This document shows, one piece after another, positions 34,190-46,279 of a DNA stretch of 64,000 nucleotides. The position numbers were made by a program, and so were the translations under genes. Below the pieces are notes generated by a model that did no database searches, was not told the DNA's origin, and saw only the letters and a program-made list of their open reading frames with translations. The stretch comes from Gigaspora rosea (lineage: Eukaryota > Glomeromycota > Glomeromycetes > Diversisporales > Gigasporaceae): the NCBI GenBank assembly GCA_003550325.1, contig QKWP01000225.1, positions 349,974 through 413,973 of the forward strand, read 5' to 3'. Numbering within the stretch: the stretch's first letter is position 1; every line of letters begins with the position of its first letter.

Positions 34190-35800
34190 AGTAGTTTGAA
34201 ACCACTTTTGATATACTTCTCTATTGCCTTTGTTCAAAAAGAGTTGACTTCTCTTTTTTTTGCCACTTTGATATTTTCTTTATTAGTAACACTTTGCTTT
34301 GGACCACCTATTGTTACAAAGTTTTTCTCTTTGTTTTTGCCTGAAGGACCAGACCTTTTTATGCTTTTTATAATTTCTGCTCTTCTTTCCAATTTTGTGA
34401 CCCTTATATACCTTTCTTTTCCAATAAATTGTAAAAGCCATTTTGTATTGAAAAAAGAAAAATCTTAATACAGATCTTAAGATCTCTTCATCTAATTTCT
34501 CTGGTTTCCAATTTTTTGAAAACACTTTCTAAAAGCAGTCCCTTGGCTAAATGCACTCTAAGGAATGCTTTCTCCCTATCACTAAGTTCGTACTAAAAAG
34601 AACCTTTTTAAAGTCTTCTAAAAGTACTAGACACCTTTCTTCCACCGAAAGTTCCTTTCAAGCAACCTCTGAGACCACTGTTTCAATATTCTGCCATATT
34701 GCCCTCAGGCTCTTGCAAACCACAAGGTGTTTAAGCATTTCTGACACATCTTCACTGCAAAGCTTACAGCTAGTATCCTTATATATTTCTGGTCTTTGTT
34801 TTTCTAATTCAGCAGTAATAGCAGCTCATTACACAAAACTTTCAACCAAAAATCTAAATGGTTGCCTTAGCCATTGAACTTCTTACAATTCATTTAGGTG
34901 CGACCAAAATAGCTACTAATAGAATAGGTTCTTATTATATTCTTCTTACTCTAGACTTTTGTAGATACCAGACGCTTTTTATTCTGTGCCAATTTGGGTG
35001 TTTTGTACTCTTTTAATAAAAGATCTTAACTTCATTTTTACTACGTAATTATTCTAACTAAGGCTACCCATCAACCAGTCATTCATTTCTGGTATAATAT
35101 CTACTATCGCACCCTGTCTGACTCTCTTCTTTGCAAGGAAATCAGTCCTGTTATTCCAGAAATTGTTGTCATGTCTTTTGACTTTAATAAGCTCTAACTT
35201 AATTTGCTTTATTTATATTAGGTTCTGAATCTTTATCTGTACGTTGTAGTTCTTAACTTTACACTATTTCGAAATCGCATCTAGGTTATACATGTTGGCA
35301 AATTCCAAATTACTATAGTTTAGGATTTGTTTGTGCCCAAATCCCAAATACATCCCAAATTAATTTTACAAAAACTTTATTAATAATTTATTTAAACAAA
35401 TAGTAGATATTCTTATTGTTATAGATAATATATTTGCAAAATTTTAGGCCTACTTTTTTTATTTAATCTTTTACAAATAGCAATTGTTTTTTGAATTTGG
35501 AATTTATCACTGTTTTGCTAGCAAGTATAATCTAGGTATCTTTTCCTACCTCTTATACATTCAATTGCAATAGCACTATCTGTATGAATTAAGACTATAC
35601 TATTAATAGGAACTGTTAACAAAACTAGCCAAATAGCTACTAGTTCTGGCTTTGAATATGAAGGCCAGTTTTCTAATTTAGCAAAACCCTCCAATACAGC
35701 TCTAGACCGTTTGCTATCTATCTGTATCCTATAACTGAAACACCCTCTTCTTTAAATAGAGAACTATCTATATAAAAGATTCTCTTGACCTAGATGAATC
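34190..35800 (-). pseudogene. LINE 2 RNase H, zinc knuckle and basic tail, broken
   Basis: IDSSLFKEEG, NWPSYSKPELVAIW and VLIHTDSAIAIE (about 35780-35560) are RNase H motifs. KVKRHDNNFWNNRTDFLAKK at about 35185-35125 covers the C-terminal histidine region. CKLCSEDVSEMLKHLVVC at about 34770-34715 is the CxxC-H-C knuckle. A lysine-rich tail occupies 34525-34283. The order matches LINEs 1 and 3. Confidence 0.75.
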
Positions 35801-36899
35801 TAATCTGTTTGTTTAATAAATCCCTTAGTACCAGTTCGAATTTTTGCTTATTCAATATTTCTAGTTCTCTTTGTTCTACTAGTTTTAACTGCACCAATTC
35901 TTTATCTGCTTTTGAGCCAAGTTCCTTTTGAATTTCACCTTTTTCTTTAAAAATTCTTCGAATACAGGGACTGTTCTTTTGCTTGACTTAAATATTGGTC
36001 TCAGAAGCTGAGTAACGATGTTTTCTTTATATACCCATTTCATACAGTTGATCTTTTTGTTACCTTGTTTATCTTGGCAGTTATATTTCAAAAGTGACGT
36101 CTCTCTATTTTTCTAAATTTATACTATGGCCCTTATGCTCTGTGAAAACTCTCTTCATACCTTTCCTGATAACTTTGTGCACTTCATCTAAGTTTTTCTT
36201 GTCTTGGAGCCATATCTACTTCTTGTACCTATCATTATTAGAAATTAAGTTCCAATTTATTGCCAGCATTGGGCTTTCATGAGGGTGAACAGTGAAATCT
36301 CCTTTAATACACTTGACCAGTGGTTTTCAAGAACTTCTCTCTCAACTATAGCAAACCATTTCGCTTTTTTTCCTTTTCTACTGGAACCACGTGCCAGCAT
36401 AAGTTGCTGCTATGATATTAGGCTTTTCCTGTCCTTGGTGATAAGTGATTAAGATAGAAGATATTGTATTTTTTGAGCTCTTTAGTTAGGCTTAGTGTAT
36501 TTGACTTTTTTAACAGATCTCTGATTGTATTACCTGACCCTGGAGGTTCCACTTCTTATTATTGAAATGAAAATCCATCCCTAGCTTCTTTGCTTTAAAC
36601 AAAAGCAGATATGACAAGTTACTGTTCTATGATCTATACAGGTCCGGTCTAGTAACATCAGCTTCTATTTCTTTTGTTAGACTAGTGTTAAGGTACCTTT
36701 GTTTAATTCTAATTCTTGCAAGACCAGACCAAGGGTTCTTCTGGTTCAATTACTTATATAATGCTACAATTTGTCTAGCTGCCAGCTCATGGTCAAGGTG
36801 TCGCAACTACTAAGATTCTTATGTGTGATAACAAAGTTGTCTATGGACCTTTTAACTCCAATTTGTGCTTAATGAGCTTCTAAAAGAGCTATTGAATTT

Positions 36900-38099
36900 T
36901 CTTCAGGTTCTCTAGCGATAATTTGGAGACCTAGAGCATGTATGTTAGCTTCAGTAAAAGAAACATATTATATTGGCTGAGTGTAATATACTTTTTCTGA
37001 AGGGCCAATGTAGCCTGACGTACTATTCCTTTTACTCTATTCATAACTAGTTTTTCTTTTAGATTACTTCCCAACCATACTCCTAACATTCTTATAAGAA
37101 ATTGATTATCTTCAGGTCTGACCACATTCTTGTTAACATGAATGCACTTTTCCTTCTTACTTAAACTAGAATTCTATACTAACAACTTGGATTTACTTCT
37201 ATTGATCTCAATATTATTAATTTGATAAAATTCTTTTGCAATATATAGAATTTGTATTATTTCTTCTTTATTTTTAGCAATCCAAGAGGTGTCATCTGCA
37301 AAAGCAATAACTGCTTGCCTATATATATATCTGTGAATGAGTTTCTGGTCAAATCTGTTAGCTCTTGAATCTCTATAGTATAACCCAAGTTTTTTCCTTT
37401 TGAACTCTCACCAAAAGAGGGTCATAGAAGATTTGCCAAGCTAGAGGAGAGATTACACCCCTTTGATCTATTTCATCCTTAACTGTGATTGCTTCAGAAA
37501 AACCTATACCTGTCATAGCTCTAAACTTCCTGTTTCAAACAAATTTATAATAAACTGAATTTTTTTTCTGGAACTTTGATTTGGTGATAAGCTAACTTTA
37601 GCATTTCATATGACACTGAACAAATGTTTTTTTGCATGTCATAGAACAGGACTCAAATCTTTTTTGACTTTTTTTTGGCCTCTTTTAAAATTGTATTTAT
37701 AATCTGTATTGAGTACTCTGTCAATGATCCAGAAAGTGCTGCGAAATTGCTTCTTTAAAAATATTTTCAACCAAAATCATTGAATACCTCTTTGTGATCA
37801 CCTTATTAATGCACTTTCTGAAAGATTCTAATAGTGCTATCAGTCTAATATTATTAAGTCAATGCTCCCAATTCTCGTTCTTTGGAATAGGGTACAATTG
37901 GGCCAGTTTCTATTTGGCTAGAATTTTGGCCTCCATTATACATCTATTTGCAAAAATTCTAAAAATATTCTGAACTCTGTTATCTGCATTCTTAATTAAT
38001 ATATAACTAATTTTTGAGGCCCGGGGGCTGAATTTGTTTTAACTTCTTTTAAGATATCTTGCTACTCTTCCTCGGATATGTCTAACTCCATATTTGAGT
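36900..38099 (-). pseudogene. LINE 2 reverse transcriptase, broken
   Basis: The catalytic motif reads FADDTSWIAKN at about 37280-37312 (minus), with both aspartates kept and Phe in place of the common Tyr. The fragment 37125-36931 (LIRMLGVWLGSN) matches the segment that follows the palm in related LINEs. Multiple stops and frame changes separate the pieces. Confidence 0.75.
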
Positions 38100-39660
38100 A
38101 CTAATTATCTTAGATTGAATTAATTGGTCTATAGATCTTAGCCCATAGCTTAGTGATCTTATCTCTTCTAATTTCTTTCCTTTTAAACTGATTTAGAAAG
38201 TGTTTGTTTGCTTTTTTCAATACTTCACTTGCACTATTTGTTAATGCCTTAGAGCCCTCTCTCTCGTCTATAAGTCTATCTATGGTAATCTGATTGAAAG
38301 GTTTATCAAGAAGGCTTGATAGTATCTTTCTCTGCTCTCTGAGGATCCTCTCACACCTTTTGTCAGTATTTAATCTGATGGATTCATATAGTGAGCTTTC
38401 TTTTTCTTTTAACTATCTACTCTTTAAAAAGTTCTACCAATCCTTGGTGTCTGTGAACCAATTATCTAAAATTGTCTGCAGAGCCAAAGGAATATTTGTT
38501 TTATACTTCTTGTTTATTGCTTGCAAGGTTTGATTCACTTCACTAAGATCTTTGTCATCAAAATCTCTCTTTTTATTTAGTAACTTTCTAGCCTTTTTCA
38601 AAATTTTGCTAATCTTGACAATGTATGAACATATATTTTTCTTGTGCCTTTGCATTTTTTTTCTTTTCTAAGAATAATTATAAATTTTTCTCTTTTGAAT
38701 ATTCTTGTTTGCTACAAAGATAATGCTGTTTTCTATTGCATTCCATGCTTTATCTAATGTACAAGCTTTAGAATTTTCCTGTGCAGTTTTGTTAATTAAT
38801 CGTTTAATAATTAGCTTGTTGTACAGATACTGGTAGAGGTCTTCTTTATAGTTCTACCAGTTCTTCTGTGTGGCCTTGTTATACTTGTATACTCGTATAC
38901 TATTCTAGTGATCTTCTTTTTATGCACTTCTGCAATGCTAGTTCTACTGAGAAGCTCCTTAACCTGCATTTTTGCATCAATTAGTGCTTAATTACTACAA
39001 GTAATATAGTACATGCTATAGATTTTTGCTCTTAATAATGTGTCTGTTAAGCCTTCTAAAGCCAAATTTGATCATTCTAGTTTTAAACCTACAGTTGGAC
39101 CAGGTATATGCTCTTGATATCGGGTTCAAATAGCGAAAAGCATCATTAAAACCTTGACCTAACAACTATCTGTGCAAAGGCAGTCTTTTTTTGCACAGAC
39201 CCCATTTGTTTAGAGCCGGATCTAGAATATAGTTGAAATCGCCCATTATAATAAACTGTTCTTGGCTGTTCTCTTCATATACCTCTTAACAATCTCTTGT
39301 TAAACCAGTTTGATTTTATCTTTATCTTTAGGGGATAAATAAACTGTAATAATAACTATTTCTAGTTGTTTAAAATAAAAAACTGCTTTGATCATAAATT
39401 CGTTATATCTAACTACTTGATCTAAATGTTTTTTCCAATCCTTCCTGACGAGAAGACCAGCTCCTGAACTCTTTTTGTTAACATCCCTACTCAACCAAAA
39501 CCTTTTGTAATTCTCAAAGTTCTTTGTTAGAAAATAACCTTTTTTAGCTGAAACATTTGACTCAATGAGTCCTATAACCACATAGTCTCTTGTTTCCATC
39601 CATTTTCCAAGCATTTCTAATTTGTGCCCATTCGAGTTTTTGATACTATTAATATTATAG
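38100..39660 (-). pseudogene. LINE 2 EEP endonuclease and linker, broken
   Basis: The open fragment 39614-39300 carries IGLIESNVS and SGAGLLVRKDW followed by VIITVYLSP, the typical endonuclease core. After a frame change, FIIMGDFNYILD at about 39230-39265 supplies the GDFN motif. A lysine-rich linker fragment at 38655-38434 leads toward the reverse transcriptase. The enzyme would nick target DNA, but stops and shifts prevent expression. Confidence 0.75.
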
Positions 39661-40069
39661 CTTGCTATCTTGAATATGATTTCTTATCCATCCTTAAATC
39701 GCTTTAAAATACTGGCAGTTAATGGACTCTAGCCTATCTACTCCAAAGTTCTTCCCTTTTGTTTCTAGCTGTATTGGCCTAGATTCCATTTATTTTTTGA
39801 AAACTTCATATTCTCTTTTAATAAACCTATTTATTTCAAACCCCTCCTTGTGTGTTATTTTTTGAGAAGATGCTGTATTATCTTGTGCTAGAGTGGTTGA
39901 ACAAAATGTTAGTAAAAAAACTATCCACTCAGTCCTAAAGATAAAACAAACTTATTTCCAATACGAGACCTTGGCAATTTATGATCAAAGCACAAGAGAA
40001 TCTTTGGTGTTTTACTTCTATGAAGGTACAGAATCTTCTCTTTTCTCTTTGAGATGCCTGAGGTACTGT

Positions 40070-41466
40070 TTAAATGCAAAGAGCACGCTGTACCTGTTCT
40101 GCACTTCCATATCTTTCTTCTATTCTAGCTAGACTTTTTAAGATTTCTTCTAACATTTCTATGTTTAGGTGTCCTTCTTCATGTTTTTGAAATCTTATCT
40201 GATTATTTTTGCTGTAGTTCTGTTGAAGACTTTTCTTTTTCCTATTACTTCTGTCTTCATCTCTTTTATTAACACTATTGCTGATATCTGTTGATGGTAT
40301 TTTCTTTAGAATATATATTATTATCTCTTGGTACAGAAATTTCTTTAAGTCTAGCCTCCCGATTATGTTTAAGCACATATTTACTTTCTTGCTTTTCTCT
40401 ACTGTCAAATGCTCCTATATTAGTTGCCCAACTCAATTTAGTGCTATAGTAATAAGTGTTTTCTTTAATGCATTTTTCAGATCTTCTGCTGTTTCAAAGT
40501 AAACTGTTGCCAGACCTTTTTAATTTCCATTGCTATTTGCAGATATATATACTGCCTTTGCTTTAAACCCTTCATTTGTCTTAATAAAGCAGATTCTACT
40601 GCCACTTTTGGTACATTTTTAATGATTGCCTTATAAGCACTTCTGCTTGTTAATGTGTTGGTATCAAACCTTCTATGTGTTAATTGAACAACCTTTCTTT
40701 GATCAAAGTATACTGTCCACATTTTCTCTAAGAGATTCCTTTTGGCCTCGTTACATAAAATAAATCAATATAAACTGCTTTATTTTTTCCAAAAGGTATA
40801 TATTCCTTTACATGTGCCAGTTCAAAGGGCTTAAATATTTTCTGATTAGTTCTGCTCTTGCATTTCTTGGCAGATCCCATAAGGTTGATTTGATTTTAGA
40901 CTTTACTTTTGTACCTATAGTTGGAGTTTTTTGCATATATAGGTTCTGTTTAGAGGTTTCATTACCATTAGAATAACCTTTAACTATCTTTGTTTGTAAT
41001 GAAAACATGCTAGCTTCATTAGATTTTGCTTTATTGTCTAGCCTATCAACTTCCTTTGAGTTTTGGGTTGTGCATTCAATCGGCGTTTCATCATTTAGCT
41101 CATTTAATTCACTTTCTCTTTCATTAGAATATCTGCAAATATATTTTTCTTTACCAGTTTTGTTATCCTGTTAATTGTTACTTTCTCTTCTAGCATTTCT
41201 TCTCTTTGTTTTTTTTTGTGGATTTTTTTCCTTCAAAATTTTTTCTAATTCTTCAGTTCCATAGTCCATGGTGCCCATTCTAAGTCTAACATTATTTCCT
41301 TTCTTAACAATACTGCTTTCTTGTGTCCTATTTCAAGCATTTTCCTGTATAAATTTTGTAGGCTATAAGTAATCTTCTTTTTATTATTGTCTTCAATTTC
41401 TATTTCTATAAATTGATTTTTTCTTCTGAGATTGATATTCCTCTTGCTTTTTTGTGTTCTATCCAT
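40070..41466 (-). pseudogene. LINE 2 ORF1-like region, broken
   Basis: Four open fragments (41466-41245, 41008-40808, 40722-40477 and 40408-40070) sit where ORF1 is expected, between the 5' leader and the endonuclease. They are lysine-rich, and the middle pieces read like a compact nucleic-acid-binding domain (RAELIRKYL, KKVWQQFTL). ORF1 proteins of LINEs package the element RNA. The family assignment rests on position more than on motifs. Confidence 0.5.
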
Positions 41467-42106
41467 CTGTACATGTCCAGCAATTGTCTAATTATGTAGA
41501 CAATTTCTGTATTTTTCAGTTCTAAGAATTTTGCTATACACTTGTCTTTCTTGAGTAATCTACTTTTAGCCTCATTAAAAATAAGTTCCTTCCTATAATT
41601 TCTGTTCCTTAAGAAATAAGTTTTGGTATTTAATTTCCAACCCCATTTTTTGGGACAGATACATATATTTAGTTTTTGCTAGAAAATTCTAGAAAATTCT
41701 ATAACTTGTTGCAATTCCGTTTTTGTACATGTGATCAGTTTATCAATTTTGTTCATGTGTTTTGTTTGTTTACTTGATTGTTTAATATTTGTAGTTTGTT
41801 TGTTTATTTACGTGTTAAACGATTAGTCACTAATGATCTGCAATCTGAAGTAAGCTAATTTCCTACAAAAAATTTTTTGAAAATTTTTCTAAAATTAAAT
41901 AACTTTACAGGACTTCACGAGTTTATTTTATTGAGTCTAGAGCTGATACTAAACTACTGTTTGTTTTTAGTAACACACTTTTCTGTTTCTCGATCTAGAC
42001 TTGTTTTCTAGTGTGAATTTTGCTTTAACTATAATTTCTTTTCTGTAACGGTTTTGGTACAAATAATCGTTGAAGAAAGTTCTTGTATTTACAACTATTT
42101 ACAATA

Positions 42107-42690
42107 ATAGTATTTTTAAAACTATATACAAATTAAATTAATAATATTAATGCTTTTAAAAACTATGGGCCAGTGCAAAAAGATTTGTACCTCAAAAAAT
42201 TTCATAATTTTGACACTAGGAAAAAATTTTTTTAAAAAAAAAAGATATTTTAATTAATTTCGCAACTAGTATACAGTTTTATGAGCTAGTACTATGCAAG
42301 TGCATTAATGTGATATGATAAAGACATGGTTAAAATTTGAGCAAAATTGATCACTAGTTATAAAGAAATTAAGCTTTAAAGTGAGATAATTTGATTTTTT
42401 TTACTAGATATATATATATATAAATTACTATAGTAAATTATATAGTAAATATTTTTTAAAAAAGTTACTATTAATAAATTTTTTTATTTTATCAATAAAA
42501 TAATCAAAAAATTTTATTTTTATCAATCCGGTAACCTAATAAGTATATTAAATTAAAAAATTAAAAATTAATTTGTACAAAAAATATTTTAATGAGCTAT
42601 TTGAGGTACAAATCTTTTTGCACCAGCCTATATATGCAAATGAAATTAATAATATAATACTTTTAAAACTATATACAAATTAAATTAATT
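42107..42690 (+). repeat. ~36-bp direct repeats flanking element C2
   Basis: AAAACTATATACAAATTAAA, with some flanking matches, occurs at about 42116-42150 and again at about 42653-42690, one copy on each side of element C2. It is far longer than a transposon target duplication, so a local duplication must have preceded or accompanied the insertion. Confidence 0.65.
42166..42630. mobile_element. TIR element family C, copy 2
   Basis: This 465-bp copy has the termini TGGGCCAGTGCAAAAAGATT and the complement of TAGGCTGGTGCAAAAAGATT. It aligns throughout with 4165-4776 apart from a ~120-bp gap. It has no coding capacity. Confidence 0.85.
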
Positions 42691-43487
42691 GATAGTCTGC
42701 TAGTTAATCAGAGATCGATTATGGTGTAATATGATACAAATTATATATAAAAATTATTATAGGCAAAATATGGTGTGCATACATAGCAAAATTTTTTTTA
42801 CTAAGTTAATGATACATATTAACTAATTAAAAGTTGTAGAGCTCATCAAAATGCATCTAACAGTAGTTAGTCATCCAAATCAGCCCAATGGATAGCAAGA
42901 TATCATTGAAAATAATTGGATAACTATATAAAATCTCTATGTAAACAAATATAAAGATTTTATATAGTCATCCAATCATTTTTTAATGATATCTCGCAAT
43001 CCACTAGGCTGATTTAGATGATCTAACCACTATTAGAAGGACCCCAGATATCTCTCATATAGGTCATAACTGGATTTTGGCCAATTTTGACCTAATTTGC
43101 TAAAAACGACAAAATCTATTTATTTAAATAACTTTTGATCCAGTAATCAGAATTGAATGACCTTTTTTTGTTAGATGCGCCTCACTGAGAACTTCGTTTT
43201 AAAAAAAGTTCATCCAAATTGGACTACTGGTTGCCAAGATAATTGCCAAAAACTGTTTTTTGCTTTTCAAATTTCAGGGGTTTTTGCTAAAATGCGTAAC
43301 ATATATGTCCGGGGTCCTCTATTAGATATGTCTTGATGAGCTCTATAACCTTTGATTATTGGACATATGTTATTAACTTAGTAAAAAAATTTTTTATATA
43401 TGCATACCACATTTTGTTTATAGTGATTTTTCCATATAATTTGCATTATGTTACACTATGAACAATCTCTAATTAACTGACGAACTT
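42688..43487. mobile_element. Fold-back element family A, copy 3, interrupted
   Basis: The left end TTGATAGTCTGCTAGTTAAT and the right end near AATTAACTGACGAAC match the other family A termini. The arms carry AAAAGTTGTAGAGCTCATCA. The right arm is split by element K2 at 43039-43318. The arms also share GATAACTATATAAAATC-like text flanking the loop near 42955. Confidence 0.8.
43039..43318. mobile_element. AGGACCCC-ended DNA element K2 inside family A copy 3
   Basis: The 280-bp insertion starts AGGACCCCAGATAT and ends ATATGTCCGGGGTCCT. It is flanked by a perfect 8-bp duplication, CTATTAGA, at 43031-43038 and 43319-43326. Its ends match K1 at 8158-8349 but the interiors are unrelated. Part of its interior, CATCCAAATTGGACTACTGG, resembles the arm of the family A element it sits in. 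No protein is encoded. Confidence 0.9.
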
Positions 43488-43888
43488 TTAAAAATAAGAT
43501 AGCTACACAATACTATTATGCAAAACTAGAAATAGAAAAATTATTTAAGAATAGGTATACTATGGGTTGTTAATATAGTAATTAGTTAGTTTGATATATA
43601 CTATGAATATTGTTGTTTACTTATCATATTTTATAATATATAAAATACAGTTTACCTCTATTAATATCAACCTAATTAATATTAATCTCCCATTAATATC
43701 AACTTTATTAACAAACCAAATTTTCATATATAAAAATCCTTGCATATATCAACTTTATTAATATCTCTCGTTGATATCCCTATCAACATAAAATAATTTT
43801 TTTTATAATAAATATTCCCATTGATATCCCTAGCCAATAAGAATTAATTAATAATTCACTAGTCAATCGGAGAGTGGGCATAGTACCG

Positions 43889-45426
43889 TATATTGCTGAA
43901 AATAAGCTATCTCCTAAAATAAGCTACTCCCAGTTTTGATCCAAAAACGTTAAAATGCCTTTGACCTGAAAATAAACTACCCCTTTGTCGCACCAAAAGA
44001 TATTTAACAAAATTTTTAGTTCCAAAAATAAGCTACCCTCACGATCGATAAATGTTGCTACATAGTATAGTCTAAATTTTACTAAGCAAATCGATCAAAG
44101 TCGTATAAGTAAACTTGTTCAGCAGATCAAAATACGCGTATCCTAAAAATTTCATAAAAATCGGAGAACTTTTTATTATTTAGCTTTTAATTTTTACGTT
44201 CAACAGTTTTTTTTTACAAAAAAAACTGTTGAACGTAAAAATTAAAAGTCAAATAATAAAAAGTTCTCTGATTTTTATGAAATTTTTAGGATACGCGTAT
44301 TTTGATCTGCTGAACAAGGTTACTTATGCGACTTTGATCGATTTGTTTAGTAAAATTTAGACTATACTATATAGTGATTATAATCGATTATTTATAAGTT
44401 ACTCCTAATTTTTTTTGCATGTTTATTGGGTTTATATTATTTTTCCGACACAAACTTTCCCAACAGTTCATTTGCTCGCCAAACCTTTTTCGGACATATC
44501 ACTTTTCCGACAGTGCATTTTTGCCAACAGTATTAGATTCCCAACATATTAGTTTCCCTCATATCACTTTTCTTATATATTTTTTTTCCAACAGTATTAT
44601 TTTCCTAATAGTATTCTTTTCTCGATAGTATTCTTTTCTTGACAGTATTCTTTCCCGACAGTATTCTTTCCTGACAGTATCTTTTCTGACAGTACTGTTT
44701 CTTGACAGTATCTTTTCCGATAGTATCTTTTCCCGACAGTATCCTTTCCCAGGTACATGAAAATTATACAATTTAAAAATTTTGATCCTATATCAACCTC
44801 TAATATGAAAAAGTACAATATTAACGCTTACCGTAACCCTAACTATTACTAAAATGTTTTAACAAGAATAATTAATTCATGTATATAACCAGTTTTAAGA
44901 TACTGTCAGGACAAAGTACTGTTGGAAAAGGGTACTTTCAGTAAAGATTACTGTCAGGATGGTTACTGTAGGAAAAGAATACTATCAGGAAAAGAATACT
45001 GTCAAAAAAAGAATACTGTCAGGAGATTAATACTGTTGGGAAAAGATATATAAGAAAAGTGATTTGTCGGGAACTTATATGTCAGGAATCGAATACTATC
45101 AGGAAAAATGCACTGTCAGAAAAGTGATATGTCCGAAAAAGGTTTGGCGGGCAAATGATTTGTCGGGAAAGTTTGTGTCAGGAAAATAATTGGAACCAGT
45201 TTATTTATTGTTTATAACATATTTATTTATTGTCTATAGCATATTTATTTATTGTCTACAGTATATTTATTTATCTATTTTACTTATTAGAGTTTGTGTT
45301 CAAAAATAAGCTACCCATTTGTTATACTTTAAATTACTTAAATAGTAAATAAGCTGAAAATAAGCTACCCACAGTTTTTTTTGTTAAAAATCAGTAAAAA
45401 AGGTAACTTATTTTTGGCAAAATATA
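43889..45426. mobile_element. Element B1 with AAAATAAGCTAC ends and hairpin core
   Basis: The left end TATTGCTGAAAATAAGCTAT and the right-end complement TATTTTGCCAAAAATAAGTT are inverted repeats. AAAATAAGCTACCC recurs inside both ends. At 44045-44385 lies a nearly perfect ~340-bp hairpin with arms including GTTGCTACATAGTATAGTCT and AGATCAAAATACGCGTAT. Element E2 is inserted in the right part. The same hairpin core is found at about 47645-47990. Confidence 0.7.
44437..45190. mobile_element. Fold-back element E2 built of short CCGACAGTAT motifs
   Basis: The outer arms TTTTCCGACACAAACTTTCC and its complement continue inward for ~130 bp. Inside, TTTTCCCGACAGTATC-like motifs are repeated about a dozen times on the left, and their complements GATACTGTCAGGAAAA-like on the right. 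The architecture equals that of E1 at 22311-22590. No protein is encoded. Confidence 0.75.
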
Positions 45427-45924
45427 GTATAACATGATGCAGATTACATATAAAAACCACGATAAGCAAAATGCGCCATGCTTCTATTTAAAAAATTTTT
45501 TTAACTAAGTTATTAGCACAAGTTCACTAATTGAAAGTTGTAGAGCTCACCAAAACACATCTAACAGTAGTTAGATCATCCAAATTGGTCTAGTTAATGG
45601 CAAGATATTATCAAAAAATGGTTGACTAACTATATAAAATCTTTATGTAAACAAACATTGTTTACATAGAGATTCTATATAGTTGCAATCATTTTTTGAC
45701 AATATCTTGCTATCTACTGGGCCAATTTGAATCATTTAACCATTGTTAAATGTGTCTCAATGACTCTACAACTTTCAATTAGTGAACATGTGCTATTAAC
45801 TTAGTAAGAAAAAATTTTTAAATAGAAACAAGCCACATTTTACCTATAGTGATCTTTATATATAATCTGCATTATGTTATACTATGACCACTCTCCAGTT
45901 GACTAGTAGATTATTAATTAAATA

Positions 45925-46279
45925 AAAAATCACATGATATGCCAGATTTACCAATCAGATTATACTATAAAGTGCTATTAGATCACCCTATGAGTTGTAT
46001 CTGGAGATATTTTGCAGATAAGAATTCTATTTATATCTGAGATGCCCAAGCCTAATTATGTAACCCAAATTAAATCTGGTATCTGTACAAAGCTCAATAA
46101 CTCATAAAAAAGTATTAGTTAGAAAAAAAGAAGAACCATAGATGCTAAAAATAATAAATAAAAATTAACAAGTAATACCAATAGTATACTTATCTTTTGT
46201 TTTAAAATATGGTTTCTTATTGGTTAAAGCTTTATAACACATAACTAGCCAATTCCCTTTTGTTATTTACTCCTGCATA
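45925..46279. other. Gene-free interval inside the pogo-like element
   Basis: AT-rich with no supported gene. It may be the interior of the host element or part of an unrecognised insertion. Confidence 0.4.

Larger units (their letters stand above)
33985..42085 (-). mobile_element. LINE retrotransposon 2 (minus), near full length, degenerate
   Basis: On the minus strand the element begins near 42085 and ends in ten A residues at 33985-33994. The flanks TATTTATAACTATT (from 33973) and TATTTACAACTATT (from 42086) differ by one transition and are taken as the target duplication. From 5' to 3' it holds ORF1-like fragments, an EEP endonuclease, reverse transcriptase, RNase H, a zinc knuckle and a basic tail. 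All frames are short and broken. At about 8.1 kb it is longer than LINE 1 and differs from it in having an upstream ORF1. Confidence 0.8.
43847..45924. mobile_element. Fold-back element family A, copy 4, interrupted
   Basis: The left terminus TTAATTAATAATTCACTAGT and the right terminus ACTAGTAGATTATTAATT pair as a terminal inverted repeat. Only the first ~40 bp lie left of the insertion at 43889. The palindromic body resumes at 45427, with its loop near 45660 and arms containing GAAAGTTGTAGAGCTCACC. It lies within the pogo-like element. Confidence 0.75.
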
